Part shown: one piece after another, positions 16,630 to 25,919 of the stretch
Layout: every line of letters begins with the position of its first letter
How positions within the stretch are numbered: position 1 is the stretch's first letter
Source: DASZXJ01 sp035545895
GTDB lineage: Bacteria; Planctomycetota; Phycisphaerae; Tepidisphaerales; Tepidisphaeraceae
Assembly: GCA_035545895.1 (NCBI GenBank)
Contig: DASZXJ010000055.1
Coordinates: forward strand, 1-39,441
Direction: 5' to 3'
Length of the DNA stretch: 39,441 nucleotides
Position numbers and translations under genes: made by a program
The notes under the pieces: generated by a model
The model's input: the letters and a program-made list of their open reading frames with translations, nothing else
What the model was told of the DNA's origin: nothing
Database searches by the model: none

Positions 16630-16675
16630 GCGCGTTTCGCGCAACATCGCAGAGATATGGGTAGGACGATGTTGC
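16630..16675. terminator. Bidirectional hairpin pair between convergent transcripts
   Basis: Two inverted repeats sit in the 160-base gap between the stop of the kinase-like gene (16590) and the stop of the last gene of operon B (16751). The first is GCGCG-TTT-CGCGC (16630-16642). The second is a perfect nine-base pair, GCAACATCG (16641-16649) with CGATGTTGC (16667-16675), around a 17-base loop. They overlap by two bases and so are mutually exclusive. There is no long T-tract, so intrinsic termination is uncertain, but the convergent position suits a shared transcript end. Confidence 0.45.
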
Positions 16676-16750
16676 ATATGACTCAACTCGATTCGAACCG
16701 GGACATTCAATATTTCATTGATGAGAGAGGAGCGGGACGGAAGACATGGG

Positions 16751-18106
16751 CTAGGCGGCGATGGGAGAGTTGTCGATGGTATTTCGAATGATTCCGAAAT
16801 AGTTGCGCGACAGTTGATCGCGGTCAAAGTTGGTGTGAACGTAATCGTATCCGTTGCGTCCAAGCCGCCGAGCCAGTTCGCGGTCGGTGGCGAGACGTTC
16901 AATTGCGGCAACGAGTTCGTATTCGTTTTCAGGTTCGATGCAAATACCTGCCCGCGCTTGCTCGACTAGACCCGCGGCATGTCCGCGCACGCCAAGGATG
17001 ATTGGGCGCGCCATGCCGGCGGCTTCGAAAATCTTGGAGGGAAGCACCGACTCAAACAATTCCTTTTTGCGGAGATGCACCAGACAGACATTCGATGCAG
17101 CGATAAAGCTCGGGACCATCGAGCGATCCACCCGCCCCGTGAAAATGATGTTGTCCAGATTTTCCTTCAAAGCCATCTGTTGCAATTCATCACGGGTTGC
17201 GCCATCCCCGACGAGAAGAATTCGAATATCGTCTCGGCTCCTGGATTTGAGCAGCACAGCTGCGCGAAGCGCCACTTTAAGTCCCGAAGCCATGCCGATC
17301 GTGCCTACATAGGAACAGACGAATTTTCCTTCCAAGCCATAATGTTTGCGAATTGAACTTCCGCTGATGTGCGGATCGAACAGTTCGCGATCGACGCCGT
17401 TGGTGACGATATCGATTTTATATGGAGGAACATGTCGCTCAACCAGTTTTTCCTTATAGCCGGCGCCGACGGTTACAATGCGAAAGGCGCTGGCGTACAT
17501 CTGTCTTTCCATGCGCTCCAGCAATCGGAATGCGATATTGCGCTTGCTGGCGCCAACCGCCTGTATCGATTCCGGCCAGATGTCGCGGATTTCCAGGATA
17601 AATGGGATTCGCTTGAGCGCTGTCACCATCACCCCTGCCCAGCCGCAAAAGAACTGCGGGGATGTTGCGATCAAGACATCCGGCCGGCGGATATATAGGG
17701 CGACCAATGTGGATGCGATCATGTAGGAAATGAAGTTGACTGCACGCCTCCATTTGCCCTTGTTGGCGGCAAGGAATGTTCCAACCCGCAGCACCTGTAT
17801 GCCGTCGATGTACTCCTGCTGAAGCGGCCAATTGCGGTAGCCGGGGTAAACGCGTCCACTCGGATGATTGGGCGCGCACGTGATGACTGTCACCTGGTGT
17901 CCATCCCGTACCCAGCGCTTGCAAATGGCGTGAACCCGCGAAGCCGGCGCGTTACCTTCAGGAGGAAAGTAATGTGAAAGATATACAATACGTGTGGAGG
18001 GCGCGAATTCGCACAAGGCGGGCGCGTCATCGGTTACCAGCCTCATTCGTGCAGGCTGATGATCCCGCATCCAGGGCAGAGGATGTACTCGTTCGGCCAA
18101 ACCCAT
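16751..18106 (-). CDS. Glycosyltransferase family 4 (WbuB/WcaI-like)
   Basis: This 451-residue GT-B enzyme is the last gene of operon B. After about 37 variable residues it shows the WbuB-type opening with SHYFPPE (44-50) and NHPSGRVYPGY (80-90), then RDIWPES (164-170), TNGVDRELFDP (215-225), VGTIGMASGL (247-256) and LPSKIFEAAGMARPI (325-339). WbuB relatives transfer N-acetylated amino sugars such as L-FucNAc in O-antigen synthesis; specificity here is unknown. The ATG at 18106 lies 15 bases after the heparinase-like gene; Met 21 is an alternative start closer to the homology. The stop faces the kinase-like gene across a 160-base gap. Confidence 0.88.
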   Translation of the reverse strand: MGLAERVHPLPWMRDHQPARMRLVTDDAPALCEFAPSTRIVYLSHYFPPEGNAPASRVHAICKRWVRDGHQVTVITCAPNHPSGRVYPGYRNWPLQQEYIDGIQVLRVGTFLAANKGKWRRAVNFISYMIASTLVALYIRRPDVLIATSPQFFCGWAGVMVTALKRIPFILEIRDIWPESIQAVGASKRNIAFRLLERMERQMYASAFRIVTVGAGYKEKLVERHVPPYKIDIVTNGVDRELFDPHISGSSIRKHYGLEGKFVCSYVGTIGMASGLKVALRAAVLLKSRSRDDIRILLVGDGATRDELQQMALKENLDNIIFTGRVDRSMVPSFIAASNVCLVHLRKKELFESVLPSKIFEAAGMARPIILGVRGHAAGLVEQARAGICIEPENEYELVAAIERLATDRELARRLGRNGYDYVHTNFDRDQLSRNYFGIIRNTIDNSPIAA

Positions 18107-18121
18107 GGTTAAACCACAATG

Positions 18122-19795
18122 TTATGGTGCGTATATAACTCGAAAGCCGAATTCGATCTCTCGATGAAATTCACCCGAAAACGCGATCGCCTGGTTCGCG
18201 ATGCAGCATCCGAATGTCGGACAATAGAAGGAATCTTCGATGGAAAGTTGCCCCGGACCATGGAAACAAACGGAAAACGTTCCGCCCGCAAACTTCAAAC
18301 GTACGCGATCGGCAGCCAGTTCTTCGATCGAGCATTCGGGATGCAAATGCAATCGAGAAACAAATTGATGCCTACGCGATCCGCAAAGCGTGTCCTTCAC
18401 TTCCAGGATTCCGCGGTTCCACCAGCGGAAACGACGGCGATGAATGGGTCCCCTATCCAATATTCGGTATCCATCGTGCGAAGCGATTAGCGCAAATCCA
18501 TCACCCATCGGCGCAAATTCCGCCTGCCGGATCTTGCCCCGCCTTGCTACACGGAAAACGTCCCAGAACTCGGCTTGATCCTGACCATCAACTTCAACTG
18601 TGTTGTGGGCGCGGGTCGAGCGGCAGTAATCTCGCATGGAGCCGGAGTTGTAGTCATATGTACCACTGTCGATTATTGCGCGGTGTCCCCCCAGTGATAG
18701 CTCGAACGACAGCATATCTCCGTGAGAATGCCCAGGCTGATAATCTGGACCGAGGAGACCGGCGTCACAAACAATGTAATGATTATCATCTGTGCACGCT
18801 CCAAAATAACCCGAATCCGGCAGAGCAAAAGGTCCCACAGGATTATCTGAGGAAACGCCAAGGAACTTCGTAACCTCTGCCGACTCGTTGTAGATGCCCA
18901 GCCCACTGTCATTCAATAAGGCCAATTGTCCGTCCGGATGAGACAACATCGATTGGACATTTCGCGACTTGGCAAGCGGACCTTCCACGATCTCATCAAT
19001 GCGACTGTCGCCAATGTTCCCTAGCATTGCCAGGAGGTATACCAACCTGCTGTGATACATCGGAGAACGCTCAAAATGTCCGCCATCCGGCAGGACTTGC
19101 TCATCAAGCTGCTCTCGGAGCAAGGATAATCCATTCTCAAACCAGCGAGCCGCGTGTGGTCCCGCGAAACATGCGCCGACCGTTGCCAACGCGGCTGCGT
19201 TCTCTAACAAGTGGTTACCCATCAAATGCGTTTCGATATGTGACTCAAGCCAATCAGCTTGCTGCGCGATGCTCGAAAACAGGCGACTCGATGAAGCAAT
19301 GTCTGATTGTAGTTCTTCCCGGAATCGAGCGAAGAACACGCCGCACCAATTCATCAAGCGAAGAGAAATGGGATAGGATTCCCAAGCCACCGGCACGCGA
19401 TTCAGCGTACAGCGTTCGATCCAGTCGCTCATCAGAGTCAAAGCATCAGAATAATCCAATGCCCACAGATAGTCGAAATAATGCAGGTTGTACGTCCATA
19501 GCTTGGGCAATCCTGGCGGATTCCAATTCGCTGGCCAGCCAACCCGCTCAGACCTTCCGAGAAAGCGAAAACTCCCGTCCAGCATTTGTCTCGAATTGTT
19601 TTGCTGGACAGGTGGGAGAAACTCGCGTTTGGGATGCCAATGACATTCGTTGCGGACAGCCGGGTGTGGCGGAGCCGCAATGCGCGGACTATTCCACATT
19701 TTTCCAAGACGATGCCGTAGTTGTCCGGCAATCTGTCCCGATCTCAAGTATCGAATTGTATGAAAAAGCCGAGATGCGTGATTTAGCGTATTCAC
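18122..19795 (-). CDS. Heparinase II/III family protein, apparently cytosolic
   Basis: This 557-residue protein combines the alpha/alpha-toroid N-terminal half and the beta-sandwich heparinase II/III C-terminal half. Visible landmarks are GNHLLENAAAL (193-203), ERSPMYH (242-248), LNDSGLG (294-300), PGHSHGDMLSFEL (354-366), DSGTYDY (376-382) and RSTRAHNTVEVDGQDQAEFW (392-411). Secreted lyases of this family cleave uronic-acid polymers, but no signal peptide is visible here. Homologs in exopolysaccharide loci sit next to the same type of two-domain oxidoreductase, as here, and their role is not settled; modification or trimming of the glycan is one guess. The start is GTG at 19795, overlapping the upstream stop by four bases. 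Confidence 0.85.
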   Translation of the reverse strand: MNTLNHASRLFHTIRYLRSGQIAGQLRHRLGKMWNSPRIAAPPHPAVRNECHWHPKREFLPPVQQNNSRQMLDGSFRFLGRSERVGWPANWNPPGLPKLWTYNLHYFDYLWALDYSDALTLMSDWIERCTLNRVPVAWESYPISLRLMNWCGVFFARFREELQSDIASSSRLFSSIAQQADWLESHIETHLMGNHLLENAAALATVGACFAGPHAARWFENGLSLLREQLDEQVLPDGGHFERSPMYHSRLVYLLAMLGNIGDSRIDEIVEGPLAKSRNVQSMLSHPDGQLALLNDSGLGIYNESAEVTKFLGVSSDNPVGPFALPDSGYFGACTDDNHYIVCDAGLLGPDYQPGHSHGDMLSFELSLGGHRAIIDSGTYDYNSGSMRDYCRSTRAHNTVEVDGQDQAEFWDVFRVARRGKIRQAEFAPMGDGFALIASHDGYRILDRGPIHRRRFRWWNRGILEVKDTLCGSRRHQFVSRLHLHPECSIEELAADRVRLKFAGGTFSVCFHGPGQLSIEDSFYCPTFGCCIANQAIAFSGEFHREIEFGFRVIYAP

Positions 19796-21897
19796 AGTTG
19801 AACCGGCCTGCCGGTTTGAATGGATTCCATAATCGCGAAAGTGACTTTCGTTGTTCGCACCGCGCTTTCCATCGGAATTGGGGCAACTCCACCACGTTTG
19901 ATCGCGTCGATCAAAGCGGAGAGTTCACAATGAAATCCCTTGTCCTGCTTTGTTCGCAACGTCGGCCGAGTGTCTCCTGCAAAAGTCGTCGTTTTGAAAT
20001 CGTCGACGATCGCCACCCGACCATCACCGAACACTTCGATTCGCTCCTTGGGAAGCATGCTCGGGCCACCGGAAACGTATTGAATCGTCGCGACCGAGCC
20101 ATCCTGATACCGCAGTGTCGCGACGACATTTTCCGCCATTCCGGTGCGCTCGGCGGTAACGATTATGGGCACCGATCCGATGATATATTCGCACCAATCA
20201 ACGAAATGACACACTTCTCCGATGATTCGACCGCCACCGAGTTTCTCATCGTTAATCCACGAATTCTTCGGCAGTGTGCCCGCATTCACGCGATAGGTAA
20301 TCAACATCGGAGAAGTCCGACTCGCAAAACATTCGCGAACAGCATGAGTATGCGTCGAAAATCGTCGGTTGAATCCAACCATCATGCAACGATCCGAATG
20401 CTTCCCCATCGCTGCGCTGCAGTCCTCCAATTGCTGACGTGTAATGCAAAGCGGCTTTTCCACAAAAATATGTTTCCCTGCCTCAAGCGCCTCACAAACA
20501 AACGCAGAATGCGAATCGTGACGAGTCGCAATGAGAACAAGATTGATATGCGGATCACTCAGCAGTTTTTGCGAATCAGTGGTGGCATATGCAAAACCAT
20601 GCCTGGTTGCTGCTGTCACGCCGCTTGCACCATTGCTCGTGCAAATGCCGATCAACTCGATTCCGTCGATCTTCTTCAGCGTTGGGATAAGTACACCCTG
20701 AGCGAAGTTGCCCGCACCGACCAGACCGATGCCGATTCGATCGCTGGCGGTGATCGATCTCATTTCCACCGTTCGGCCACTTGCTGTATCGAGATGCCGA
20801 TCTGAATAGTTGATGATGACACCAAGAGCGCTTCCGCCCGGCAGTTCATATGCTGCCAGCGCATCATCAATCGCAAATCGATGAGTGATTAGTTTCGAAG
20901 GCGTTACTTTCCCTGTGGCGACAAGTTGCAGGAAAGCCGACATGTTTCGTTGCTCGGTCCAGCGGACATGAGCGATCGGATAGTCATGGCCACCCTCCTC
21001 ATAATTTGGATCGTATCGTCCGGGCCCATACGACATGCTCAATCGCAGGTCGAGTTCCTTTTTATAAAACGATTCTCGCGGCACATCCATGCCAACCTGG
21101 CCAACAACCACCACTCGCCCTTTTATTCGACAGATTTCCGCAGCCTGTTCGATTGGGGCATTGGATGTCGTCGAAGCTGTGATGACCACCGCGTCCGCGC
21201 CAATTCCATTTGTCATTGTTTCAACTGCATGCGTCAACTCCTCAGGAGAACAAGCCTTGGTGCCAAAACTCTCGGCAAGTTTCCGACGATCCAAATCTGG
21301 ATCAGAACCGAACACTTCGCAGCCGCAGGCTTGCAGAATCTGAACAGTGAGCAGTCCGATCAATCCCAGTCCGATGACAACGGTACGCTCTCCGAGTCGT
21401 ACATCTGCCTGTCGAACGCCTTGCATCGCGATTGCTCCGACCGTTGTGAATGCGGCATCTTCATTGCTGACGTTGTCGGGCACGCGAGCGATCAGGTTTT
21501 TCGGCACGAAATTGGCTTCTGCATGGGTTGCGTAACCCGCGCCGCCGCAAGCCACTCGTTCACCGGGTCGCAGGGTCGGTTCGGTGGATTCAACGATCGT
21601 TCCAGCGCACGAATACCCCAGTGGAATCGGTTGATCCAGCTTCGCGAATACCTTGCCCAATGTCGCACTGAGGCCTTCAGTCTTGATCTTCGCGATTACT
21701 TTTTTAACAAGGTCCGGCCGCGCACGAGCCTTGCCGAAGAGTGACTTCTGTGCCAATTCCGTAATCATTCGTTCAGTGCCGATGGAAATCAGCGATGCGC
21801 CGGTTTGCACGATCGCCCCACACCCTCGCATGGCTGGCGCAGGCACATCCGCCAGCCACAATTCTCCCGTGCGATAAGATTGAAGAATCTGCTTCAC
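19792..21897 (-). CDS. Two-domain oxidoreductase: medium-chain dehydrogenase plus Gfo/Idh/MocA
   Basis: This 701-residue cytosolic protein joins two NAD(P)-binding enzymes. Residues 1 to about 365 are an alcohol-dehydrogenase-like (MDR) domain with GYSCAGTIVE (94-103), the PGERVACGG segment (111-119) and a Rossmann loop GLGLIG (176-181). Residues from about 388 are a Gfo/Idh/MocA domain with GAGNFAQ (394-400) and the catalytic-type EKP (480-482). Such fusions recur beside heparinase-like genes in polysaccharide loci and probably oxidise or reduce a sugar or sugar-nucleotide intermediate; the substrate is unknown. The start is GTG at 21897, 36 bases after asnB, and the stop overlaps the heparinase-like gene by four bases. 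Confidence 0.9.
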   Translation of the reverse strand: MKQILQSYRTGELWLADVPAPAMRGCGAIVQTGASLISIGTERMITELAQKSLFGKARARPDLVKKVIAKIKTEGLSATLGKVFAKLDQPIPLGYSCAGTIVESTEPTLRPGERVACGGAGYATHAEANFVPKNLIARVPDNVSNEDAAFTTVGAIAMQGVRQADVRLGERTVVIGLGLIGLLTVQILQACGCEVFGSDPDLDRRKLAESFGTKACSPEELTHAVETMTNGIGADAVVITASTTSNAPIEQAAEICRIKGRVVVVGQVGMDVPRESFYKKELDLRLSMSYGPGRYDPNYEEGGHDYPIAHVRWTEQRNMSAFLQLVATGKVTPSKLITHRFAIDDALAAYELPGGSALGVIINYSDRHLDTASGRTVEMRSITASDRIGIGLVGAGNFAQGVLIPTLKKIDGIELIGICTSNGASGVTAATRHGFAYATTDSQKLLSDPHINLVLIATRHDSHSAFVCEALEAGKHIFVEKPLCITRQQLEDCSAAMGKHSDRCMMVGFNRRFSTHTHAVRECFASRTSPMLITYRVNAGTLPKNSWINDEKLGGGRIIGEVCHFVDWCEYIIGSVPIIVTAERTGMAENVVATLRYQDGSVATIQYVSGGPSMLPKERIEVFGDGRVAIVDDFKTTTFAGDTRPTLRTKQDKGFHCELSALIDAIKRGGVAPIPMESAVRTTKVTFAIMESIQTGRPVQL

Positions 21898-21933
21898 AAT
21901 TCGGACGGTTTCGGACTTGAAGGTTGCAAGCGC

Positions 21934-23832
21934 TCAGCCGACCGGTGCATGCCCCGGCCGATCAATGAAAGTTTGCATCCAGCATTCCAGCGTCAGCAAT
22001 GCATAGATCAAATAAGAATGGTCAGCTCGCTTTGCGCGATTCTCTTCCAGTATTTCGCCTACTGCTTGAGGATCAAACAATTCACGCTCGCGCAGTCGTT
22101 CTTCGGAAAGAAATTCACTGATCATTTCATCCAGGTCGCTGGCAATCCATTTTCGCAGCGGCGCCATGAATCCGGTTTTGCGCCGATGCACGACATCGTC
22201 CGGCAAATATCGACTCATGGCTTGTTTGAGAATGTGCTTTGTCACTCCTCGCTTCATCTGATGACGTTGGGGAATGGACGCACACAGCCGCATCAGGTCG
22301 AGATCGAGAAATGGCACGCGTACTTCGACCGAAGCGGCCATGCTTGATTTATCGGTATACAACAAATTGTGACAAGCAAGAAAAGTTTGAATCAGCACAT
22401 GCGAATGACGATTCAACTCGCCTTTACCTGAGAAAGAATCAAAGTATCTGGAGATCGATTGAAGCGTCTCCGGCGAATCATCGGCTCCTAGAAGTCGCGA
22501 ACGCGTTTGCGGAGAAGACCAGTCAACCAGCGCAAGATGCCGTGCGGCTCCCTTTTGCCCAAGTCCCCGCCGAAACCTCGCGGATCGTCGGACCAGCGGA
22601 TGATCGCTTCCGAGCAGCGGACCAAATGCGCTGACCGCTCCGGCAGCGGATTGGAGGATGCGCGGCAACTGTTCGTACTGATACAGCGCCTGGTGGCTGC
22701 GGTATCCGAAGAATACTTCGTCGCCGCCCATTCCTGACAACAACGCAGTCGTCCCGTTTTGCCTTGCCGCCTGTGCGATCAAATAAGACGGGAACACCGC
22801 CGGATCAGCATCCGGCTCGTCAAGATGCCAAACCATCTTGGGAAGCAGATCGGTCACGTCCGGCCGAAGAACAAACTCGTTCAGCCGAACATCCAAGTGT
22901 TTTGCGACCTTTTGAGCATACGGATAGTCATCCACGAATCCGTCGCTGCTGGCATCATCTGGGTGAAGGCGAGACGTATAACACTCGATTGGCCTTCCCG
23001 GATGAACTTCCCGCATGCACGCGACAAGGCTGGATGAATCGATGCCGCCGGAAAGAAACGCACCCATCGGCACATCCGAAACCATTTGCCTGCGAGTGAC
23101 GCGCAGAAACGTATCGTGAACACGATCGATCCATTCGGCTTCGTTGGTCGATTCATCGGGTTCGTAATTCAACGAAAACCAGCGCCGCATGAATGCCCGG
23201 CCATTTTTTATCGAGATGCAATGGCCGGGCTCGAGCTTTTGAATTCCCTGGAGCATCGTTTCCCGACCCGGAATCCAGAGAAACGTGAGAAACTGCCCGA
23301 TGAGATCGCGATTCAATTCCCGCGGAATTTCGGGTATTCGGAGAAGCGCTTTGATTTCCGAAGCAAAATAGAACGCGCTGCCGCTGTTCCAGTAATATAG
23401 CGGCTTGATCCCGGCATGGTCGCGCGCGATGAAGAGTTTGCGCTGCCGCGCATCCCAAATGGCAAAAGAGAACATGCCATTCAGATCTTCCAGCATGTGC
23501 TCGCCCTGCTCTTCATACAAGTGCACGAGGATTTCCGAATCCGTATTGCTTTGAAGGACATGCCCAAGCTCGATCAGATTTTGGCGAAGATTCTGATAGT
23601 TATAAATCTCGCCGTTGAAGGTAACGATGATGCTGCCATCCTCGTTGGACATGGGCTGATTGCCGGCTTTGGTCAGATCAATGATCGCCAGTCGCCGATG
23701 ACCAAGCCCGGCCAACGACTCGGGATCAAACCATTGGCCGACATCGTCAGGCCCGCGATGCGACATCGCAGCCGACATTTTCCCGATTAACTCAGGACGA
23801 TCGTCACCGACAAATCCGCAAATTCCACACAT
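21934..23832 (-). CDS. asnB: Asparagine synthase (glutamine-hydrolysing), AsnB-type amidotransferase
   Basis: This 632-residue class II glutamine amidotransferase starts MCGICGF, with Cys2 as the processed N-terminal nucleophile; RLAIIDL (47-53) and NGEIYNY (73-79) line the glutaminase site. The synthetase half has the PP-loop SGGIDSS (261-267) and the downstream LSGMGGDEVFFGY. In polysaccharide loci these enzymes often amidate a uronic acid or another carboxyl group of the glycan rather than making free asparagine; that reading is inferred from context, between glycosyltransferases and an oxidoreductase. The ATG at 23832 follows the upstream gene by three bases. Confidence 0.93.
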   Translation of the reverse strand: MCGICGFVGDDRPELIGKMSAAMSHRGPDDVGQWFDPESLAGLGHRRLAIIDLTKAGNQPMSNEDGSIIVTFNGEIYNYQNLRQNLIELGHVLQSNTDSEILVHLYEEQGEHMLEDLNGMFSFAIWDARQRKLFIARDHAGIKPLYYWNSGSAFYFASEIKALLRIPEIPRELNRDLIGQFLTFLWIPGRETMLQGIQKLEPGHCISIKNGRAFMRRWFSLNYEPDESTNEAEWIDRVHDTFLRVTRRQMVSDVPMGAFLSGGIDSSSLVACMREVHPGRPIECYTSRLHPDDASSDGFVDDYPYAQKVAKHLDVRLNEFVLRPDVTDLLPKMVWHLDEPDADPAVFPSYLIAQAARQNGTTALLSGMGGDEVFFGYRSHQALYQYEQLPRILQSAAGAVSAFGPLLGSDHPLVRRSARFRRGLGQKGAARHLALVDWSSPQTRSRLLGADDSPETLQSISRYFDSFSGKGELNRHSHVLIQTFLACHNLLYTDKSSMAASVEVRVPFLDLDLMRLCASIPQRHQMKRGVTKHILKQAMSRYLPDDVVHRRKTGFMAPLRKWIASDLDEMISEFLSEERLRERELFDPQAVGEILEENRAKRADHSYLIYALLTLECWMQTFIDRPGHAPVG

Positions 23833-23835
23833 GGC

Positions 23836-24672
23836 TTAAAGAGATGCCTCCGCCAGCTTGGCCTTGATATGAATTTGCTGCGCCGCCCGCAACTGACAGT
23901 AAACGAGCCCAATCCGACCATCGAGAAAGCCGAGCCGAATAAAATAGAGATAGCAAAATCGCGCGATGGGCCCTGAACCGAAGCGAGCGCTAATCCGCTT
24001 AATACAGCGACGACGAAGAATGGGATCGCCAAAAAGGTCGCGAAGATTTAGCGGCTCGTTTCGAAGTCGCACGACCAGTTCTGCTTCATTGGAGGAATAC
24101 TGATTGTGTCGTGCGATCCATTCACTCAGGCCTTTGCTCAAATCCAAATGATCGTAAGGCTCGTGGATATATCCAAGGCATCCATCCGTCACTTCCCGCT
24201 GGCCATGCCCTTCTTTCCGATATCGAACTTTGCCCGCTCGAAGGAGCCGACACTGCCAGCTCGGAAACATCGTGCAATGCTTGATCCATTTGTCCATGAA
24301 CAGATTGCGATAGCACATGAAGAACCCGACATTTGGGCCGGGATTTGCAACTGCATCGCATATGGCCGCAGCGCAGCGAGGTCCCAGGCGTTCGTCCGCA
24401 TCGACAAATAGAATCCAATCGTGTTTTGGCCTGGTAAAATCCAAAGCCCAGTTTCGCTGCTGGCCAAAATCCTCGAAGCGATTTTGAAACACCCGTATAT
24501 CCGGGCGCACCGACTTCGCGCGGGAGATCGTTTCATCGCTGCTGAACGAATCGACGAGGATCACCTCGTCCACCCACTGAAGGTGCGACAAGCAGTCTGC
24601 AATATTCACGGCTTCGTTTCGCGTCAGAATAATGACACTGAGTTCACGTTGATTTGCCGACATTTGATTCAT
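23836..24672 (-). CDS. Glycosyltransferase family 2 (WaaE/KdtX-like)
   Basis: This GT-A enzyme of 278 residues has LSVIILTRNEAVNIADCL (11-28), VDSFSSDET (40-48) and the metal-binding FVDADERL (89-96). The Cys-, Trp- and Arg-rich middle (KWIKHCTMFPSWQCRLLR) is typical of the WaaE/KdtX branch, which adds hexoses in LPS cores and exopolysaccharides. The frame is open to 24753, but ATG 24672 gives an ATGA overlap with the upstream stop, matching neighbouring junctions, and places the conserved first strand near the N-terminus. Its acceptor is unknown. Confidence 0.88.
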   Translation of the reverse strand: MNQMSANQRELSVIILTRNEAVNIADCLSHLQWVDEVILVDSFSSDETISRAKSVRPDIRVFQNRFEDFGQQRNWALDFTRPKHDWILFVDADERLGPRCAAAICDAVANPGPNVGFFMCYRNLFMDKWIKHCTMFPSWQCRLLRAGKVRYRKEGHGQREVTDGCLGYIHEPYDHLDLSKGLSEWIARHNQYSSNEAELVVRLRNEPLNLRDLFGDPILRRRCIKRISARFGSGPIARFCYLYFIRLGFLDGRIGLVYCQLRAAQQIHIKAKLAEASL

Positions 24673-25919
24673 CGCTCGACAAACCCCGGCGCACTTCCGC
24701 CGCCAATCAGCCAGCGATAGAGCTGAATCATTTGCTTTGCCACGGCCTGCCATGTGTATCGCGTTTCAATAAGCTTTCGGCCACGGCGGCCCATCGCAGC
24801 ACGTTCTTCATCAGACATGGTGAGCAAAGTTCGCAAGCCGGCCTCAACACCGCCCATGGTCGGCTCGATTTCAAGCGCTGCCCCGGCACGAACTGCTTCC
24901 GGGAAATTGCATCCCGGAGTAATAAGTACCGGCAGGCCAACTGACATCGCTTCCAGGACTGCCATGCTGAACCCTTCCGAATACGAAGGAAGAACAAAAG
25001 CTTCCGCCATTGAGAATGCGGACCATTTCTCTTGGCCCTTTAACGTGCCCGCAAGCGTCGCGGATTGGCCGATGCCAAGCGATTGAATTTGTCCTCGCGC
25101 TGCGGTCCCTGCCCCGTCGTCGGGTCCTGCCATCAATAGATGCCAGTCGTCATGATCCTCAATTATCCTTTTCCAGGCGGACAGCAGATTGAATAAGCCT
25201 TTTTTAGGGTGCAGTCGCGAAAGAAACAGCAGCGTTCGCTTGCCGGCAAGTTGAGGCAATTTGCTCACCATGTTTCCTTGCGCTACGAAGCGATCGATGG
25301 GCGAACAAATGACTCCGTTTGGAACAACTGCAATCGGGTTACACAAACCAAACCGGCGAACGCCCGCCATCTCGGAACGGCTGTTGACGTGAATACAGTC
25401 AGCGTGATTCAAATCGCGATTTTGCCACCAATGACCCACGATCGCTTTTTTCCAAGCGGATCGAGCGAGAGCCCACGATTCAAAAATACCGTGAGCGGTA
25501 AATAACACCGGCCTTTGATTTCGATGCGCAGAAGTCGATGCGTAATGATTTGGGAGCATCCACATGCTGTGGTTATGGACAATGTCGCAGTTGCGAATAT
25601 TTCGGCCGATGGTTTCACGCAACGATTTCGAGCGACATAATCCGCCAAGCCAGGTTCCTTGCTCGCCAATGTATCGCGACGGCGATTGAAGCAGGTGCGG
25701 CGCAGACGGCATTCCAGGGCAATCGGCTCCGTATAGTTCCACTGGCATTCCCAGGGAAGACATCGTATTGGCCAGGTCACAGATAATTCGCGTGACGCCA
25801 CTGGCCTCGTCGTTCAGCCGGCCAACGACGAACATCGGACGGATCGCGCATGAACCAGTCGCCGACGATCGCTCGACCGGTTCGATGGTTCCGGGAACAA
25901 TTTGGCTAAGCGACTGCAT
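24669..25919 (-). CDS. Glycosyltransferase family 4
   Basis: This GT-B enzyme has 416 residues from ATG 25919. It shows FVVGRLNDEASGVTRII (30-46), VHNHSMW (114-120), TAHG (141-144), PNGV (190-193), LSRLHPKKGL (223-232) and PSYSEGFSMAVLEAMSVGLP (301-320), the complete GT4 donor-site pattern. An open frame extends upstream to 26063, but that would overlap the preceding gene by 158 bases and adds residues without GT character; ATG 25919 gives a 14-base overlap. It is one of seven glycosyltransferases upstream of asnB in operon B. Confidence 0.88.
   Translation of the reverse strand: MQSLSQIVPGTIEPVERSSATGSCAIRPMFVVGRLNDEASGVTRIICDLANTMSSLGMPVELYGADCPGMPSAPHLLQSPSRYIGEQGTWLGGLCRSKSLRETIGRNIRNCDIVHNHSMWMLPNHYASTSAHRNQRPVLFTAHGIFESWALARSAWKKAIVGHWWQNRDLNHADCIHVNSRSEMAGVRRFGLCNPIAVVPNGVICSPIDRFVAQGNMVSKLPQLAGKRTLLFLSRLHPKKGLFNLLSAWKRIIEDHDDWHLLMAGPDDGAGTAARGQIQSLGIGQSATLAGTLKGQEKWSAFSMAEAFVLPSYSEGFSMAVLEAMSVGLPVLITPGCNFPEAVRAGAALEIEPTMGGVEAGLRTLLTMSDEERAAMGRRGRKLIETRYTWQAVAKQMIQLYRWLIGGGSAPGFVER

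Noticed and set aside
19027..20805. Long plus-strand open frame (592 residues) opposite the oxidoreductase and heparinase-like genes
   Set aside because: It lies antisense to two well-supported genes, has no motif or compositional protein character, and spans their junction. It is a codon-bias shadow.
20926..21744. Plus-strand open frame of 272 residues opposite the dehydrogenase domain
   Set aside because: It is antisense to an unmistakable Rossmann-fold enzyme and has no family features of its own.
24673..24753. Longer N-terminus of the GT2 gene starting at 24753
   Set aside because: It would overlap the upstream gene by 85 bases and adds 27 residues without GT2 character; ATG 24672 gives the ATGA overlap seen at sister junctions. 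The same reasoning removed the extensions to 26063, 27354, 29515, 31532 and 33968.
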